DNA of 64,000 bases, from the NCBI RefSeq assembly GCF_036014215.1, contig NZ_CP107921.1:1869501-1933500 (forward strand). The letters are read 5' to 3'. Positions within the stretch are counted from its first letter, which is position 1; every line of letters begins with the position of its first letter. Origin of the DNA: Streptomyces sp. NBC_00440. Its GTDB lineage: Bacteria > Actinomycetota > Actinomycetes > Streptomycetales > Streptomycetaceae. A program made the position numbers and the translations under genes. Shown in pieces: positions 53,059 through 62,785 of the stretch. The notes beneath the pieces were generated by a model. The model saw only the letters and a list, made by a program, of their open reading frames with translations, was not told the origin of the DNA and searched no databases.

Positions 53059-54816
53059 ATGTCGGTTTCCGTAACCCTGCCGGCGCTCGGTGAGAGCGTC
53101 ACCGAGGGCACCGTCACCCGCTGGCTCAAGGCCGAGGGCGAGCGCGTCGAGGCCGACGAGCCGCTGCTTGAGGTCTCGACCGACAAGGTCGACACCGAGA
53201 TCCCGGCTCCGGCTTCCGGTGTGCTGGCCTCCATCAAGGTCGCCGAGGACGAGACCGTCGAGGTCGGCGCCGAGCTGGCCGTCATCGACGACGGCACGGG
53301 CGCGCCCGCTGCCGCCCCTGCCCCCGCCGCCGCCGAGGCGCCTGCCGCCGAGGCTCCCGCGCCCGCCGCCGAGGCCCCGGCCCCCGCGGCCGCTCCGGCT
53401 GCCGAGGCGCCCGCCGCCGGCGGTTCCGCCGAGGGCACGGACGTCACCCTTCCCGCCCTCGGTGAGAGCGTCACCGAGGGCACCGTCACCCGCTGGCTCA
53501 AGGAAGTCGGCGACGACGTCGCCGAGGACGAGCCGCTGCTTGAGGTCTCGACCGACAAGGTCGACACCGAGATCCCGTCGCCCGTCTCGGGCACCCTGCT
53601 GGAGATCCTGGTCGGCGAGGACGAGACCGCCGAGGTCGGCGCCCGGCTCGCCGTCGTCGGTGCGAAGGGTGCGGCCCCGGCCGCGGCGCCCGCCGCCCCG
53701 GCTCCGGCCCCCGCTGCCGCCCCGGCGCCCGCCGCTCCGGCTGCTCCGGCCGCCGCTCCTGCACCGGCTGCTCCGGCTCCGGCGCCTGCCCAGCAGGCTC
53801 CGGCCGCGCCGGCGCCCGCACCGGCCCCCGCCGCCTCTCCGGCCCCCGCCCCCGTCACCCCGGCCCCGGCTCCTGCGGCGAACGCTGCTGACGACGGCGC
53901 CTACGTGACCCCGCTGGTCCGCAAGCTCGCCGCCGAGAACGGTGTCGCGCTCGGTTCGGTCAAGGGCACCGGCGTCGGTGGCCGCATCCGCAAGCAGGAC
54001 GTCATCTCCGCCGCGGAGGCCGCCAAGGCCGCCGCCCCGGCGCCGTCCGCCGCTCCGGCGGCCGCTGCCAGGGCGCCGAAGCTGGAGGTCTCCCCGCTGC
54101 GCGGCCAGACCGTCAAGATGACCCGGATGCGCAAGGTCATCGGCGACAACATGATGAAGGCGCTGCACAGCCAGGCTCAGCTGACCACCGTGGTCGAGGT
54201 GGACATCACCAAGCTGATGAAGCTGCGCAACCAGGCCAAGGGAGCCTTCGCCGCCCGTGAGGGCGTCAAGCTGTCCCCGATGCCGTTCTTCGTCAAGGCC
54301 GCCGCCCAGGCGCTGAAGGCCCACCCGGTCGTCAACGCCCGGATCAACGAGGACGAGGGCACGATCACCTACTTCGACACCGAGCACATCGGTATCGCGG
54401 TGGACTCCGAGAAGGGTCTGATGACCCCGGTCATCAAGGATGCGGGCGACCTCAACCTCGCCGGTATCTCGAAGAAGACCGCGGAGCTGGCCGGCAAGGT
54501 CCGGTCCAGCAAGATCAGCCCGGACGAGCTGTCCGGTGCGACCTTCACCATCAGCAACACCGGTTCGCGCGGTGCGCTGTTCGACACGGTCATCGTCCCG
54601 CCGAACCAGGCAGCCATCCTGGGCATCGGCGCGACCGTCAAGCGTCCGGCCGTCATCGAGACCGCCGAGGGCACCGTCATCGGCGTCCGCGACATGACGT
54701 ACCTGGCTCTCTCCTACGACCACCGCCTGGTGGACGGCGCCGACGCGGCCCGTTACCTGACGACGGTCAAGGAGATCCTGGAAGCCGGCGAGTTCGAGGT
54801 CGAGCTCGGCCTGTAA
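53059..54816 (+). CDS. sucB: Dihydrolipoyl acyltransferase E2 with two lipoyl domains
   Basis: A 585-residue E2 subunit. Two nearly identical lipoyl domains (3-77 and about 128-205) each carry the lipoylated Lys in [10 protein letters not shown]. Long Ala/Pro linkers follow, then the E1/E3-binding domain ([14 protein letters not shown], about 290-325) and the catalytic domain ending in [16 protein letters not shown] (His and Asp of the active site). Databases name this protein sucB, but in actinobacteria it is the E2 of pyruvate dehydrogenase. The DNA of the two lipoyl domains is highly similar, which could recombine. Confidence 0.95.
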   Translation: MSVSVTLPALGESVTEGTVTRWLKAEGERVEADEPLLEVSTDKVDTEIPAPASGVLASIKVAEDETVEVGAELAVIDDGTGAPAAAPAPAAAEAPAAEAPAPAAEAPAPAAAPAAEAPAAGGSAEGTDVTLPALGESVTEGTVTRWLKEVGDDVAEDEPLLEVSTDKVDTEIPSPVSGTLLEILVGEDETAEVGARLAVVGAKGAAPAAAPAAPAPAPAAAPAPAAPAAPAAAPAPAAPAPAPAQQAPAAPAPAPAPAASPAPAPVTPAPAPAANAADDGAYVTPLVRKLAAENGVALGSVKGTGVGGRIRKQDVISAAEAAKAAAPAPSAAPAAAARAPKLEVSPLRGQTVKMTRMRKVIGDNMMKALHSQAQLTTVVEVDITKLMKLRNQAKGAFAAREGVKLSPMPFFVKAAAQALKAHPVVNARINEDEGTITYFDTEHIGIAVDSEKGLMTPVIKDAGDLNLAGISKKTAELAGKVRSSKISPDELSGATFTISNTGSRGALFDTVIVPPNQAAILGIGATVKRPAVIETAEGTVIGVRDMTYLALSYDHRLVDGADAARYLTTVKEILEAGEFEVELGL

Positions 54817-54828
54817 CCAGCCTCACCT

Positions 54829-54869
54829 GCGGCGCCCCCCTCCGGACTCCTTCCGGACGGGGGCGCCGC
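54829..54869. terminator. Terminator after the E2 gene
   Basis: GCGGCGCCCCC and GGGGGCGCCGC pair, enclosing an inner TCCGGA-CTCCT-TCCGGA stem. It lies 13 bp after the E2 stop and ahead of the GntR gene. Confidence 0.75.
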
Positions 54870-54940
54870 CGTATTGTCATGGGGAGCCTGGTCCGCGCGA
54901 CCGGCCTCACCCAGACCAATGCGGTCCGAAGGAGCACAAA

Positions 54941-55564
54941 ATGACGCCGCCCGTCATCCACTCCCTGCGCGAGCAGATTCGCGAGCACATCGTGGAGGGC
55001 ATCGTCCGCGGGCGGTGGCAGCCCGGTGAACGGATCGTGGAGCGGCGGATCGCCGTCGAGCTGGAGGTCAGCCAGACGCCGGTCCGGGAGGCCCTGCGTG
55101 AGCTGGAGTCGTTGCGGCTCATCGAGTCGGCCCCCAACAAGGGCGTACGCGTACGGAATCTGACCGCGGCCGATCTGGAGGAGAGCTACCCCGTCCGGGC
55201 CGGTCTTGAGCAGATCGCGGCCGAGCTGGCCGTCGACCGGCTGGCCGACGACGTCTCCGTCCTTGAGCCCTCGGTCGCTGCGCTCTACCGGGCCGACCAG
55301 GTGGGCGACAGCGCGGCGCAGGTCAGGCACACCGTGGCCTTCCACCGGGAGCTGGTGCGGGCCGCCGAGAACAGCGTGCTGATGCACACCTGGGAGTCGC
55401 TGGGCATCGAGGTGTTCACCACGCTGTCGATCCGCTGGCTGGGGACCGTGCAGAAGTCCTACGCGGAAGAGCACGAGGCGCTGGTCGAGGCCTTCCGCCG
55501 GAGGGACCCGCAGATCGGCCCTCTGGTGAAGGACCACGTGCTCGGATGTGCACCGCGGGCCTGA
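54941..55564 (+). CDS. GntR/FadR-family transcriptional regulator
   Basis: A 207-residue regulator. The winged helix (5-70) contains VEGIVRGRWQPGERIVERRIAVELEVSQT in two parts and VREALRELE; the C-terminal FCD domain (78-200) keeps histidines (HTVAFHRELV and EEHEAL) that bind metal and a small acid. GAAGGAG lies 9 bases before ATG 54941. Its place directly before aceE, which has a palindrome in its promoter, suggests control of pyruvate dehydrogenase in the manner of PdhR. Confidence 0.9.
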   Translation: MTPPVIHSLREQIREHIVEGIVRGRWQPGERIVERRIAVELEVSQTPVREALRELESLRLIESAPNKGVRVRNLTAADLEESYPVRAGLEQIAAELAVDRLADDVSVLEPSVAALYRADQVGDSAAQVRHTVAFHRELVRAAENSVLMHTWESLGIEVFTTLSIRWLGTVQKSYAEEHEALVEAFRRRDPQIGPLVKDHVLGCAPRA

Positions 55565-55631
55565 TGAGAGGCCCTTTTCGCGGCACCGCGTGCCCTCATC
55601 GCTGACACCGAATGCCGACTTTCTACGTTAC

Positions 55632-55684
55632 GGAAAGATTTTTCCTTCAACCCTTTGATCGATCATCGATCAGCGATTTACAGT
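55632..55684 (+). promoter_or_regulatory. aceE promoter with two inverted repeats
   Basis: GGAAA-GATT-TTTCC (55632-55645) and the perfect 17-bp palindrome TGATCGAT-C-ATCGATCA (55656-55672) lie in an AT-rich patch. TTGATC (55655-55660) and TACAGT (55679-55684) are 18 bp apart and form a plausible promoter whose -35 box is inside the palindrome. Repression by the adjacent GntR protein is an inference. Confidence 0.65.
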
Positions 55685-55770
55685 CTCCGGAGGGCTTCAC
55701 CCAGCCCGTCGCCCTGTCCTGCCAGACCGGGCCTATCTGCACCCCCTGTTCTGTCCGGAAGGCGGCGACC

Positions 55771-58440
55771 ATGACCGACCCCGTAGGCAAGCTTCACAGC
55801 GAGCTCGACCAGCTCCCGGACCGCGACCCCGAGGAGACCGCCGAGTGGGCGGCCTCCCTGGACGCCGTCACCAAGGCCGCCGGCCCCCACCGTGCCGCAT
55901 ATCTGATGCGCCGCACGCTGGAGCGGGCCGAAGGCGACGGTCTCGCGCTGCCGAAGCTGCTGGAGACCGACTACGTCAACACCATTCCGACTTCCGCCGA
56001 GCCCGCCTTCGACGGCGACCTGGCGATGGAGAGCCGGATCACCGCGTGGAACCGCTGGAACGCGGCCGCGATGGTCACCCGCGGCTCCCGGTTCGGCGTC
56101 GGCGGCCACATCGCCACCTTCGCTTCGGCCGCCTGGCTCTACGAGACCGGCTTCAACCACTTCTTCCACGGCAAGGAGGGCGACGGCTCGGGCGACCAGC
56201 TCTACATCCAGGGCCACGCTTCGCCCGGCATCTACGCCCGCGCCTTCCTCGACGGACGCCTGAGCGAGCAGCAGCTCGACAACTTCCGCCAGGAGGCGGG
56301 CGGCGACGGTCTGCCGTCCTACCCGCACCCGCGCCGGCTGCCCTGGCTCTGGGAGTTCCCGACGGTCTCGATGGGCCTGGGCCCGATCTCCTCGATCTAC
56401 CAGGCGCGGTTCAACCGCTATCTGACCGGCCGCGGCATCAAGGACACCTCGCAGTCGCACGTCTGGGCCTTCCTCGGCGACGGCGAGATGGACGAGCCCG
56501 AGTCGACGACCGCGCTGACCCTGGCGGCCCGTGAGGGCCTCGACAACCTCACCTTCGTCATCAACTGCAACCTGCAGCGCCTCGACGGCCCGGTGCGGGC
56601 CAACTTCCGGGTCGTGCAGGAGCTGGAGGCGCAGTTCCGCGGCGCCGGCTGGAACGTCATCAAGACGCTCTGGGGCTCCGCCTGGGACGAGCTGTTCCAG
56701 CTCGACACCACGGGTGCGCTGATCCGCCGCCTCCGCGAGGTGCCGGACGCGCAGTTCCAGACGTACGCGACGCGCGACGTGGCCTACATCCGCCAGCACT
56801 TCTTCGGTGCCGAGCCCGCGCTCGCCGAGCTGGCGAAGCTGCTCACCGACGCGAAGATCGCCGAGTGCTTCCACACCTCGCGCGGTGGCCACGAGGCCCG
56901 CAAGGTGTACGCGGCGTACAAGGCGGCCCTGGAGTTCAAGGGCGCGCCGACCGTGATCCTCGCGCAGACCGTCAAGGGCTTCACGCTCGGCGAGGGCTTC
57001 GAGTCCCGCAACGCCAACCACCAGATGAAGAAGCTGGACGGCAAGCAGTTCCGCGCCATGCGCGACCTGCTGGACCTGCCGATCCCGGACGCGAAACTGG
57101 ACGAGGGCCTGGTGCCGTACGGCCACCCCGGCGCCGACTCCCCCGAGGTCCGCTACCTCCAGGAGCGCCGCGCCGAGCTCGGCGGCCCCGCCCCGGCCCG
57201 CCGGGTGCACCAGGTGGTGCTCCCGGAGCCCGAGGAGCGTGCGTTCAAGGCGCTCATCAAGGGTTCGGGACAGCAGGAGATGGCCACCACGATGGCCTTC
57301 GTCCGGCTGATGAAGGACCTGATGCGGGACAAGCAGACCGGCAAGCGCTGGGTGCCGATCGTCCCCGACGAGGCCCGTACGTTCGGTATGGAGTCGCTGT
57401 TCCCGTCGGCCGGTATCTACTCGCCGAAGGGCCAGACGTACGACGCGGTCGACCGCGACCAGCTGATGTACTACAAGGAAGCCACCGACGGCCAGATCCT
57501 CAACGAGGGGATCACCGAGGCCGGCGCCATGGCCGACTTCATCGCCGCCGCCTCGTCGTACGCGACGCACGGCGAGCCGATGATCCCCTTCTACATCTTC
57601 TACTCGATGTTCGGCTGGCAGCGCACCGCCGACCAGATGTGGCAGCTCGGCGACCAGCTCGGCCGCGGCTTCATCGTCGGCGCCACCGCGGGCCGCACCA
57701 CCCTGACCGGTGAGGGGCTCCAGCACGCGGACGGCCACTCGCAGCTGATCGCCTCCACCAACCCGGCGTCGCTCAACTACGACCCGGCGTTCGCCTTCGA
57801 GATCGCGGTGATCGTCAAGGACGGTCTGCGCCGGATGTACGGCCCGGACGCGGAGAACGTCTTCTACTACCTGACGGTCTACAACGAGCCGAAGCACCAG
57901 CCCGCGATGCCCGAGGGCGTCGAGGAGGGCATCCGCCGCGGTCTGTACCGCTTCAAGGAGGGCACGGCGGCAGCCGCCGACGCCCCGCGGATGCAGCTGC
58001 TCGCATCGGGTACGGCGATCCACTGGGCGCTGGAGGCGCAGGAACTGCTCGCGGCCGACTGGGGTGTCACGGCCGATGTGTGGTCGGCGACCTCCTGGGG
58101 CGAGCTGCGCCGCGACGCGCTGGAGTGCGACGAGGCGCTGCTCCGCGGTGAGCAGCGCACCCCGTACGTCACCCGGGCGCTGGCCGGTGCGCCCGGTCCG
58201 GTGCTCGCGGTGAGCGACTGGATGCGACAGGTTCCGGACCAGATCAGCCAGTGGGTCGAGCAGGACTGGACCTCGCTCGGCACGGACGGGTTCGGTCTCT
58301 CGGACACCCGTGAGGCGGCCCGCCGCCACTTCGGTGTCGACGCCCAGTCGGTCGTCGTCGCGGCGCTGGCCTCGCTCGCCAAGCGCGGCGAGGTCCCCGT
58401 ATCGGCGGTCAAGGAGGCTCGCGAGCGCTACGGCCTGTGA
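55771..58440 (+). CDS. aceE: Pyruvate dehydrogenase E1 component, homodimeric
   Basis: An 889-residue thiamine-diphosphate enzyme that decarboxylates pyruvate. [20 protein letters not shown] near 100, the ThDP motif [10 protein letters not shown] (about 236-245) with [12 protein letters not shown], and QHADGHSQL mark the large single-chain E1 form of gamma-proteobacteria and actinobacteria. ATG 55771 has GGAAGG about 8 bases upstream. With lpd and E2 it supplies acetyl-CoA. Confidence 0.97.
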   Translation: MTDPVGKLHSELDQLPDRDPEETAEWAASLDAVTKAAGPHRAAYLMRRTLERAEGDGLALPKLLETDYVNTIPTSAEPAFDGDLAMESRITAWNRWNAAAMVTRGSRFGVGGHIATFASAAWLYETGFNHFFHGKEGDGSGDQLYIQGHASPGIYARAFLDGRLSEQQLDNFRQEAGGDGLPSYPHPRRLPWLWEFPTVSMGLGPISSIYQARFNRYLTGRGIKDTSQSHVWAFLGDGEMDEPESTTALTLAAREGLDNLTFVINCNLQRLDGPVRANFRVVQELEAQFRGAGWNVIKTLWGSAWDELFQLDTTGALIRRLREVPDAQFQTYATRDVAYIRQHFFGAEPALAELAKLLTDAKIAECFHTSRGGHEARKVYAAYKAALEFKGAPTVILAQTVKGFTLGEGFESRNANHQMKKLDGKQFRAMRDLLDLPIPDAKLDEGLVPYGHPGADSPEVRYLQERRAELGGPAPARRVHQVVLPEPEERAFKALIKGSGQQEMATTMAFVRLMKDLMRDKQTGKRWVPIVPDEARTFGMESLFPSAGIYSPKGQTYDAVDRDQLMYYKEATDGQILNEGITEAGAMADFIAAASSYATHGEPMIPFYIFYSMFGWQRTADQMWQLGDQLGRGFIVGATAGRTTLTGEGLQHADGHSQLIASTNPASLNYDPAFAFEIAVIVKDGLRRMYGPDAENVFYYLTVYNEPKHQPAMPEGVEEGIRRGLYRFKEGTAAAADAPRMQLLASGTAIHWALEAQELLAADWGVTADVWSATSWGELRRDALECDEALLRGEQRTPYVTRALAGAPGPVLAVSDWMRQVPDQISQWVEQDWTSLGTDGFGLSDTREAARRHFGVDAQSVVVAALASLAKRGEVPVSAVKEARERYGL

Positions 58441-58479
58441 CCGTGGGGCGTTGTCAGTGGTGGCGTGCATGCTGATTCC

Positions 58480-59604
58480 ATGCGCGCTGCCCGCCTGATC
58501 AAGATGGTGCTCCTGCTCCAGTCCCGGCCGATGATGACAGCGGCCGAGCTGGCGCAGGAGCTCGCCGTGTCCGAGCGCACGGTCACCCGGGACGCCCTCG
58601 CCCTCTCGGAGGCGGGCGTTCCGGTGTACGCGGAGCGGGGCAGGTCCGGTGGGTACCGGCTGATCGGCGGTTACCGCACCCGGCTGACCGGTCTGGCCCG
58701 CACCGAGGCCGAGGCACTGTTCCTCTCCGGGCTGCCCGGCGCGCTGCGGGAGATGGGGCTCGATGACGCCGCGTCGGCGGCCCGCCTGAAGGTGTCGGCG
58801 GCCCTTCTGCCCGCGCTGCGCGACGCCCCCGCATCGGCGGCCCGGCGCTTCCATCTGGATGCGCCCGGCTGGTACCAGGAGCCGAGCACGCCGGAGCTGC
58901 TGGCGCCGCTGGCCGGTGCGGTGTGGGCGGACAGACGGGTGTCGGCGCGCTACCGCCGCCGGGACGGCTCCGAGGTGGAGCGCGTCCTGGAGCCGTACGG
59001 ACTCGTACTGAAGGCCGGTGTCTGGTACGTCTGCGCCCGCGCGGACGGCGGCCCGCGCGGCATATCCGATTCGCGGGACGCGGCCGGTTCACGGAACGCA
59101 ACCGGTTCACGTGACGCGCCCGGTTCGCGTCACATACCCGATCCGCGGGGCACGCCCGATCCGCCGGACGTGCCCGATCCGTGTGATCCGGCCGACTTCC
59201 GCGTGTACCGCATCGACCGCTTCTCCGCGCTCACGCTCCATGCGCACGATGAGCACGGCTGTTTCGTGCGGGACGAGGCATTCGACCTGTCCGCCTTCTG
59301 GGAGCAGCGGGCCGCCGGGTTCGCCCGATCGCTGCTCCGGGCGGAGGTGGTGGTCCGGGTCTCCGCGTCCGGCGCCGAGTCCCTCCCGTACGCCGTGGAC
59401 CGCGCGGCGGCGAACGAAGCGCTGACCGCGGCCTCCGCCCCCGACGATCTCGGCCGGGTGACGGTCGCGCTGCCCGTCGAGTCGCTGGAGGTGGCGTACA
59501 CACAACTGCTGGCGCTGGGACCGGAGGTGGAGGTCCTGGAGCCGCCGGAACTCCGGGCGCGCTTCGCCGAGGCACTGACGGCGGCGGCACGGCTGTACGC
59601 CTGA
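58480..59604 (+). CDS. HTH/WYL-domain transcriptional regulator with repeat insert
   Basis: A 374-residue regulator. The N-terminal winged helix (1-60) contains MTAAELAQELAVSERTVTRD; the WYL domain (from about 140) keeps LEPYGLVLKAGVWYVCA, and the C-terminal extension ends the protein. Between the WYL strands lies an insert (about 198-239) made of seven hexapeptides related to SRDAPG. WYL domains sense small ligands or nucleic acids. ATG 58480 starts the first helix; no ribosome site is visible. The target genes are unknown. Confidence 0.88.
   Translation: MRAARLIKMVLLLQSRPMMTAAELAQELAVSERTVTRDALALSEAGVPVYAERGRSGGYRLIGGYRTRLTGLARTEAEALFLSGLPGALREMGLDDAASAARLKVSAALLPALRDAPASAARRFHLDAPGWYQEPSTPELLAPLAGAVWADRRVSARYRRRDGSEVERVLEPYGLVLKAGVWYVCARADGGPRGISDSRDAAGSRNATGSRDAPGSRHIPDPRGTPDPPDVPDPCDPADFRVYRIDRFSALTLHAHDEHGCFVRDEAFDLSAFWEQRAAGFARSLLRAEVVVRVSASGAESLPYAVDRAAANEALTAASAPDDLGRVTVALPVESLEVAYTQLLALGPEVEVLEPPELRARFAEALTAAARLYA
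59071..59196 (+). repeat. Seven 18-bp tandem repeats inside the WYL regulator gene
   Basis: Seven consecutive 18-bp units, beginning TCGCGGGACGCGGCCGGT and drifting to CCGCCGGACGTGCCCGAT, keep the reading frame and encode the hexapeptides SRDAAG, SRNATG, SRDAPG, SRHIPD, PRGTPD, PPDVPD and PCDPAD. The first three units are the most alike. Confidence 0.92.
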
Positions 59605-59654
59605 GCCGGCCCGGCCGTTACCGCTGTACGCCCGAGCCGGGACAGCCGTTACCG
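59593..59654. repeat. 31-bp tandem duplication across two gene ends
   Basis: CTGTACGCCTGAGCCGG... (59593-59623) is repeated with four differences at 59624-59654. The first copy contains the end of the WYL regulator gene, and the second contains the end of the SDR gene on the other strand. Confidence 0.85.
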
Positions 59655-60572
59655 GTACTCCTCCGCCGACCGGGCGGCCCCGCCGAGCGCGACCTCCGTG
59701 ATGTACCGCCAGGCGTCGGGCCGGCTGCCGTCGGCGTCCGTGAAGCCGTACTCCGCGGCCAGTTGTCCGCTGGACAGCGACTGCCCGTTCCACCGTGCAC
59801 GGTCCGCGTCGGCCGCGAGCGCCGCCACCGCGCGGCCCACGAACACCGGGGACTCCGCGATGGCGAAGTGCGGTTCCTTGGCGATGGCGTCCCGCCATGT
59901 CGCCTCCGTCACCCCGAAGTGGTCGAGCATCGCCTCCGAGCGCAGGAAGCCGGGGGTGATACAGACCGCCGTGGAGCCGACGGACTTCAGCTCGTGGGCG
60001 AGGCCGGCGGCCATCCGGATCGGTGCGTTCTTGGCCAGGTCGTAGTAGAAGTTCACCCGGTAGTCGCGGTTGGACTCGGCAGTACCGTCGGTCACTTCGA
60101 CCACCAGGCCGCCGGGGGTGCGGGCCAGCAGCGGGAGTACGGCGCTGCTGGTGATGATGTGGCTCTTCACCCCGAGTTCCAGCATCCTGATCCCCTCCTC
60201 CAGCGGGATCTCCCACATCTTGTTCTCCTCGCCGACCCGGGCGAGATGGTCACCGCCCCAGACGTCGTTGACCAGGATGTCCAGCCGTCCCTGCTCGCGG
60301 TCGATCCGCTCGGCCAGCGCGCGGACCTGCTCTTCCTCCAGATGGTCGGTGGGCACGGCGAACCCGGTCCCGCCTGCGGCACCGATCAGCTCGGCGGTCT
60401 CCTCGATGGTCTCGGGACGCCTCACCTCGCTGCGCTGCTCGCGGGTGGTGCGCCCGGTCGCGTACACGGTGGCGCCCGCCGCGCCCAGCTGTACGGCGAT
60501 GGCCCGGCCCGCGCCCCGGGTGGCCCCGGCGACCAGGGCGATTCGTCCCGTCAAAGGCTTGTCTGTCTCCAT
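59649..60572 (-). CDS. SDR-family oxidoreductase
   Basis: A 307-residue short-chain dehydrogenase. The cofactor motif GATRGAGRAIA (16-26) and YxxxK (Tyr177, Lys181) are present, but the position of the catalytic Ser is Thr164 and the usual NNAG is NDVWGG. It resembles the atypical DHRS1-like group, so the substrate cannot be inferred. ATG 60572 is preferred. The 3' end lies in a 31-bp duplication shared with the convergent regulator gene. Confidence 0.88.
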   Translation of the reverse strand: METDKPLTGRIALVAGATRGAGRAIAVQLGAAGATVYATGRTTREQRSEVRRPETIEETAELIGAAGGTGFAVPTDHLEEEQVRALAERIDREQGRLDILVNDVWGGDHLARVGEENKMWEIPLEEGIRMLELGVKSHIITSSAVLPLLARTPGGLVVEVTDGTAESNRDYRVNFYYDLAKNAPIRMAAGLAHELKSVGSTAVCITPGFLRSEAMLDHFGVTEATWRDAIAKEPHFAIAESPVFVGRAVAALAADADRARWNGQSLSSGQLAAEYGFTDADGSRPDAWRYITEVALGGAARSAEEYR

Positions 60573-60642
60573 GGGGCCACCGTGCCAGCAATACCCGACA
60601 GCTCCGGTCCGGATTCCCGGGGCAGTCCGGATCGATCCGGTC

Positions 60643-62637
60643 TCAGCCCAGCGCCTTCAGCGTGTCCCCGTTCGCCAGCCGGGCCGACATGACGGCCCGG
60701 TCGTCCTTGCCCGCCCGTACCGCCAGCGTCGTACCGTCCGCCGTGGCCCGCACTCCCCCGGTCGCGTCGATCCTGCGGACCTCCCTGCTGCCCGCGGCCA
60801 GCAGGTACCACCGCCCGGAGCCGGACTTCCACTTGGCGCCGGCCAGTACGTTCTGGCCGAAGCGGCTGCACAGTGCGGTGTTCTTCTGCTGCGCCACGAT
60901 CACGCCCGGCCGGGACGCCGGCCCGGTGGGGAGCTGGAGCTGTACGGAGACCCGGCCGGGCCCCTGCCAGGTGTCCGCCCTGGTGCACACCCAGGAGGCG
61001 CGGCCACCGTTGTCGGGGAGCTGCTGGCGGGCGTACTCCCAGTTGTTCACGGCGCGTACACCGCTACCGCGGACACCGGTCAGCGAGCAGGCCGTGTGCG
61101 CCCAGCTGAGCAGCGCCTGGCTGCCGGTCGCCTCCCTCGGCTGCCGTGCCGGGACGCCGCCGCCCGGCGGCGGGGTGTAGGTGAGGTGGACGGGCGTGAG
61201 GTCACCGAGGTCGGTGAGGAGGAACGCGTGCTTCTCCGCGACCTTGCTCGATGAGCGGAGCTGGAGCGCGGGCCAGGAGCCGCATCCCTTGCCGCCCACG
61301 ACCATGGCCGGGCTCGACACCGGGGCGGTCACCCCGCCCTTGCCCTCGTCGAGCCTGCGCGCCGGGGCGTCCGGGGCGAGGAGGTCGCGGGTGCCGGACT
61401 CGGCGACCCAGGGAGCCAGCAGGAAACGCGCGTTGCCGTCGGTACGGCCGACGACCACCGCGGCCCCGGTGGTGATGTCGGCGCCGTCGGTGCGGGCGAA
61501 GTCGAGCGCGGGCACGCCCTTGCCGCCGGTGGGTTCGGCGTAGCGGACGACCCGCTCACCGTCGGCGAACAGGACCACCACCGCACCGTCCACGTCGCCC
61601 GCGTAGAGGAGCCGGGGCGGCTGGGCCGGCGGGGTGGTCGCGGCGCCCTGGGTGGCGGAGATCCGTACCGTACGGGACGGGCTCGCCCAGACCTTCAGCG
61701 CCCGGCCGAGCAGCGCGGTGTCGTCCTTGCGGGCGCCGCGCGCGGGCCAGACGGTGAAGTCCATGCGCGAGCTGTCGGCCCACTGCTGCGCCGGGGCGCG
61801 CAGCAGCAGCGCGGGGTCCACCGCACGGGCGCTGACGGCGGGGTTGAACGGCCCGGTCGCGGCGGACGGCGCGGAGCTCCCGTCGCGGTCCACCACGACC
61901 AGCGCCACGGCGAGCACGGTCACGGCGATGCCCACGCACCGCGCGAACCTGACGCGCTGTCTGCGCCGGATCAGATCGGTGGGGCGGGTGTGCACCAGAC
62001 AGGGGTCGAACTCGTCGGACCGCAGCAGCGCGTCGGCCCCCGTCTCCGCCGGGGTACGGGCCAGCCGGAGCGCCGTGCGCAGCGCCGACCCCGCGTCGGT
62101 TGCGCCCGCAGCCGTCAGCAGCGTGCGGGTGGCCTGTTCGCTCAGGCCCTCGATGCGGTGCAGCACGAGGGCGGCCCTGGCGGCCGCCGTGGTCCCGGAC
62201 AGCGCCTGTTCCAGGGCGAGTTCGTCGGCGCCGCCGGACCGGGGGAAGATCCGCAGCCCGAAGACGGCGGGCAGCGCGGGCCGCAGCGCACGCGGCGCGG
62301 GCAGTTGCCGGGGCCACCAGCCGGGACGCTGTCCGTACGCCAGGGCGGTCGCCAGCACGCGCTGTCTGACCAGGGCGTACCCGGGGTCCTCCGATGTGCC
62401 GCGCTGGACGGGCACGCGCGGCCCGCCCGGGCCGCTGTCACGCGAGGCGGGCAGCGCCCGCTGGACGGCCGCATGGGCGGCGAGCGCCCGGCGGTGGCGG
62501 CCGAGGGACGGGGGCAGCGTGATGTAGGCGAGGCGGACGAGCCGCGGATAGTGCTCGACGAGTGCGGCTTCGGCCTGTTCCACGCCCACTCGGGCGGCGC
62601 CGGACCGCGCCCCTTCCGGTTGCTCTTGCGTTCGCAT
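60643..62637 (-). CDS. Sigma-factor-like helical domain fused to an exported domain
   Basis: A 664-residue protein with an unusual layout. Residues 15-195 are helical; HYPRLVRLAYITLP resembles sigma region 2, and TAAARAALVLHRIEGLSEQATRTLLTAAG resembles region 4 of an ECF sigma factor, but both are degraded. One transmembrane helix (232-250) follows, then about 410 residues outside the membrane with a beta-propeller-like rhythm (RLLYAGDVDGAVVVLFADGERVVRY). Cys pairs could form disulfides. I do not recognise the whole protein. A membrane-tethered sensor is one reading. Confidence 0.7.
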   Translation of the reverse strand: MRTQEQPEGARSGAARVGVEQAEAALVEHYPRLVRLAYITLPPSLGRHRRALAAHAAVQRALPASRDSGPGGPRVPVQRGTSEDPGYALVRQRVLATALAYGQRPGWWPRQLPAPRALRPALPAVFGLRIFPRSGGADELALEQALSGTTAAARAALVLHRIEGLSEQATRTLLTAAGATDAGSALRTALRLARTPAETGADALLRSDEFDPCLVHTRPTDLIRRRQRVRFARCVGIAVTVLAVALVVVDRDGSSAPSAATGPFNPAVSARAVDPALLLRAPAQQWADSSRMDFTVWPARGARKDDTALLGRALKVWASPSRTVRISATQGAATTPPAQPPRLLYAGDVDGAVVVLFADGERVVRYAEPTGGKGVPALDFARTDGADITTGAAVVVGRTDGNARFLLAPWVAESGTRDLLAPDAPARRLDEGKGGVTAPVSSPAMVVGGKGCGSWPALQLRSSSKVAEKHAFLLTDLGDLTPVHLTYTPPPGGGVPARQPREATGSQALLSWAHTACSLTGVRGSGVRAVNNWEYARQQLPDNGGRASWVCTRADTWQGPGRVSVQLQLPTGPASRPGVIVAQQKNTALCSRFGQNVLAGAKWKSGSGRWYLLAAGSREVRRIDATGGVRATADGTTLAVRAGKDDRAVMSARLANGDTLKALG

Positions 62638-62785
62638 GACGGGGGTGGCCCCTCCGGGGTGAGTGATCGAATCGCTTCACCCGTCAAACGAGTGATTCAT
62701 CGGACGGTCACATCGCCTGGTAACAAGAGGGCCGCTGATCGGCGCTCCGCGTGCGCGGCGCCCCGCCAACCACGATGCTGGACGC

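Noticed and set aside
51589..54723. A 1,044-codon open frame on the minus strand
   Set aside because: It runs antisense through lpd and the E2 gene, has no recognisable domain and is a typical shadow frame of high-GC coding DNA.
55678..58854. A 1,058-codon open frame on the minus strand opposite aceE
   Set aside because: It is a low-complexity Arg/Gly/Val shadow of aceE and the next gene, without a ribosome site or domain.
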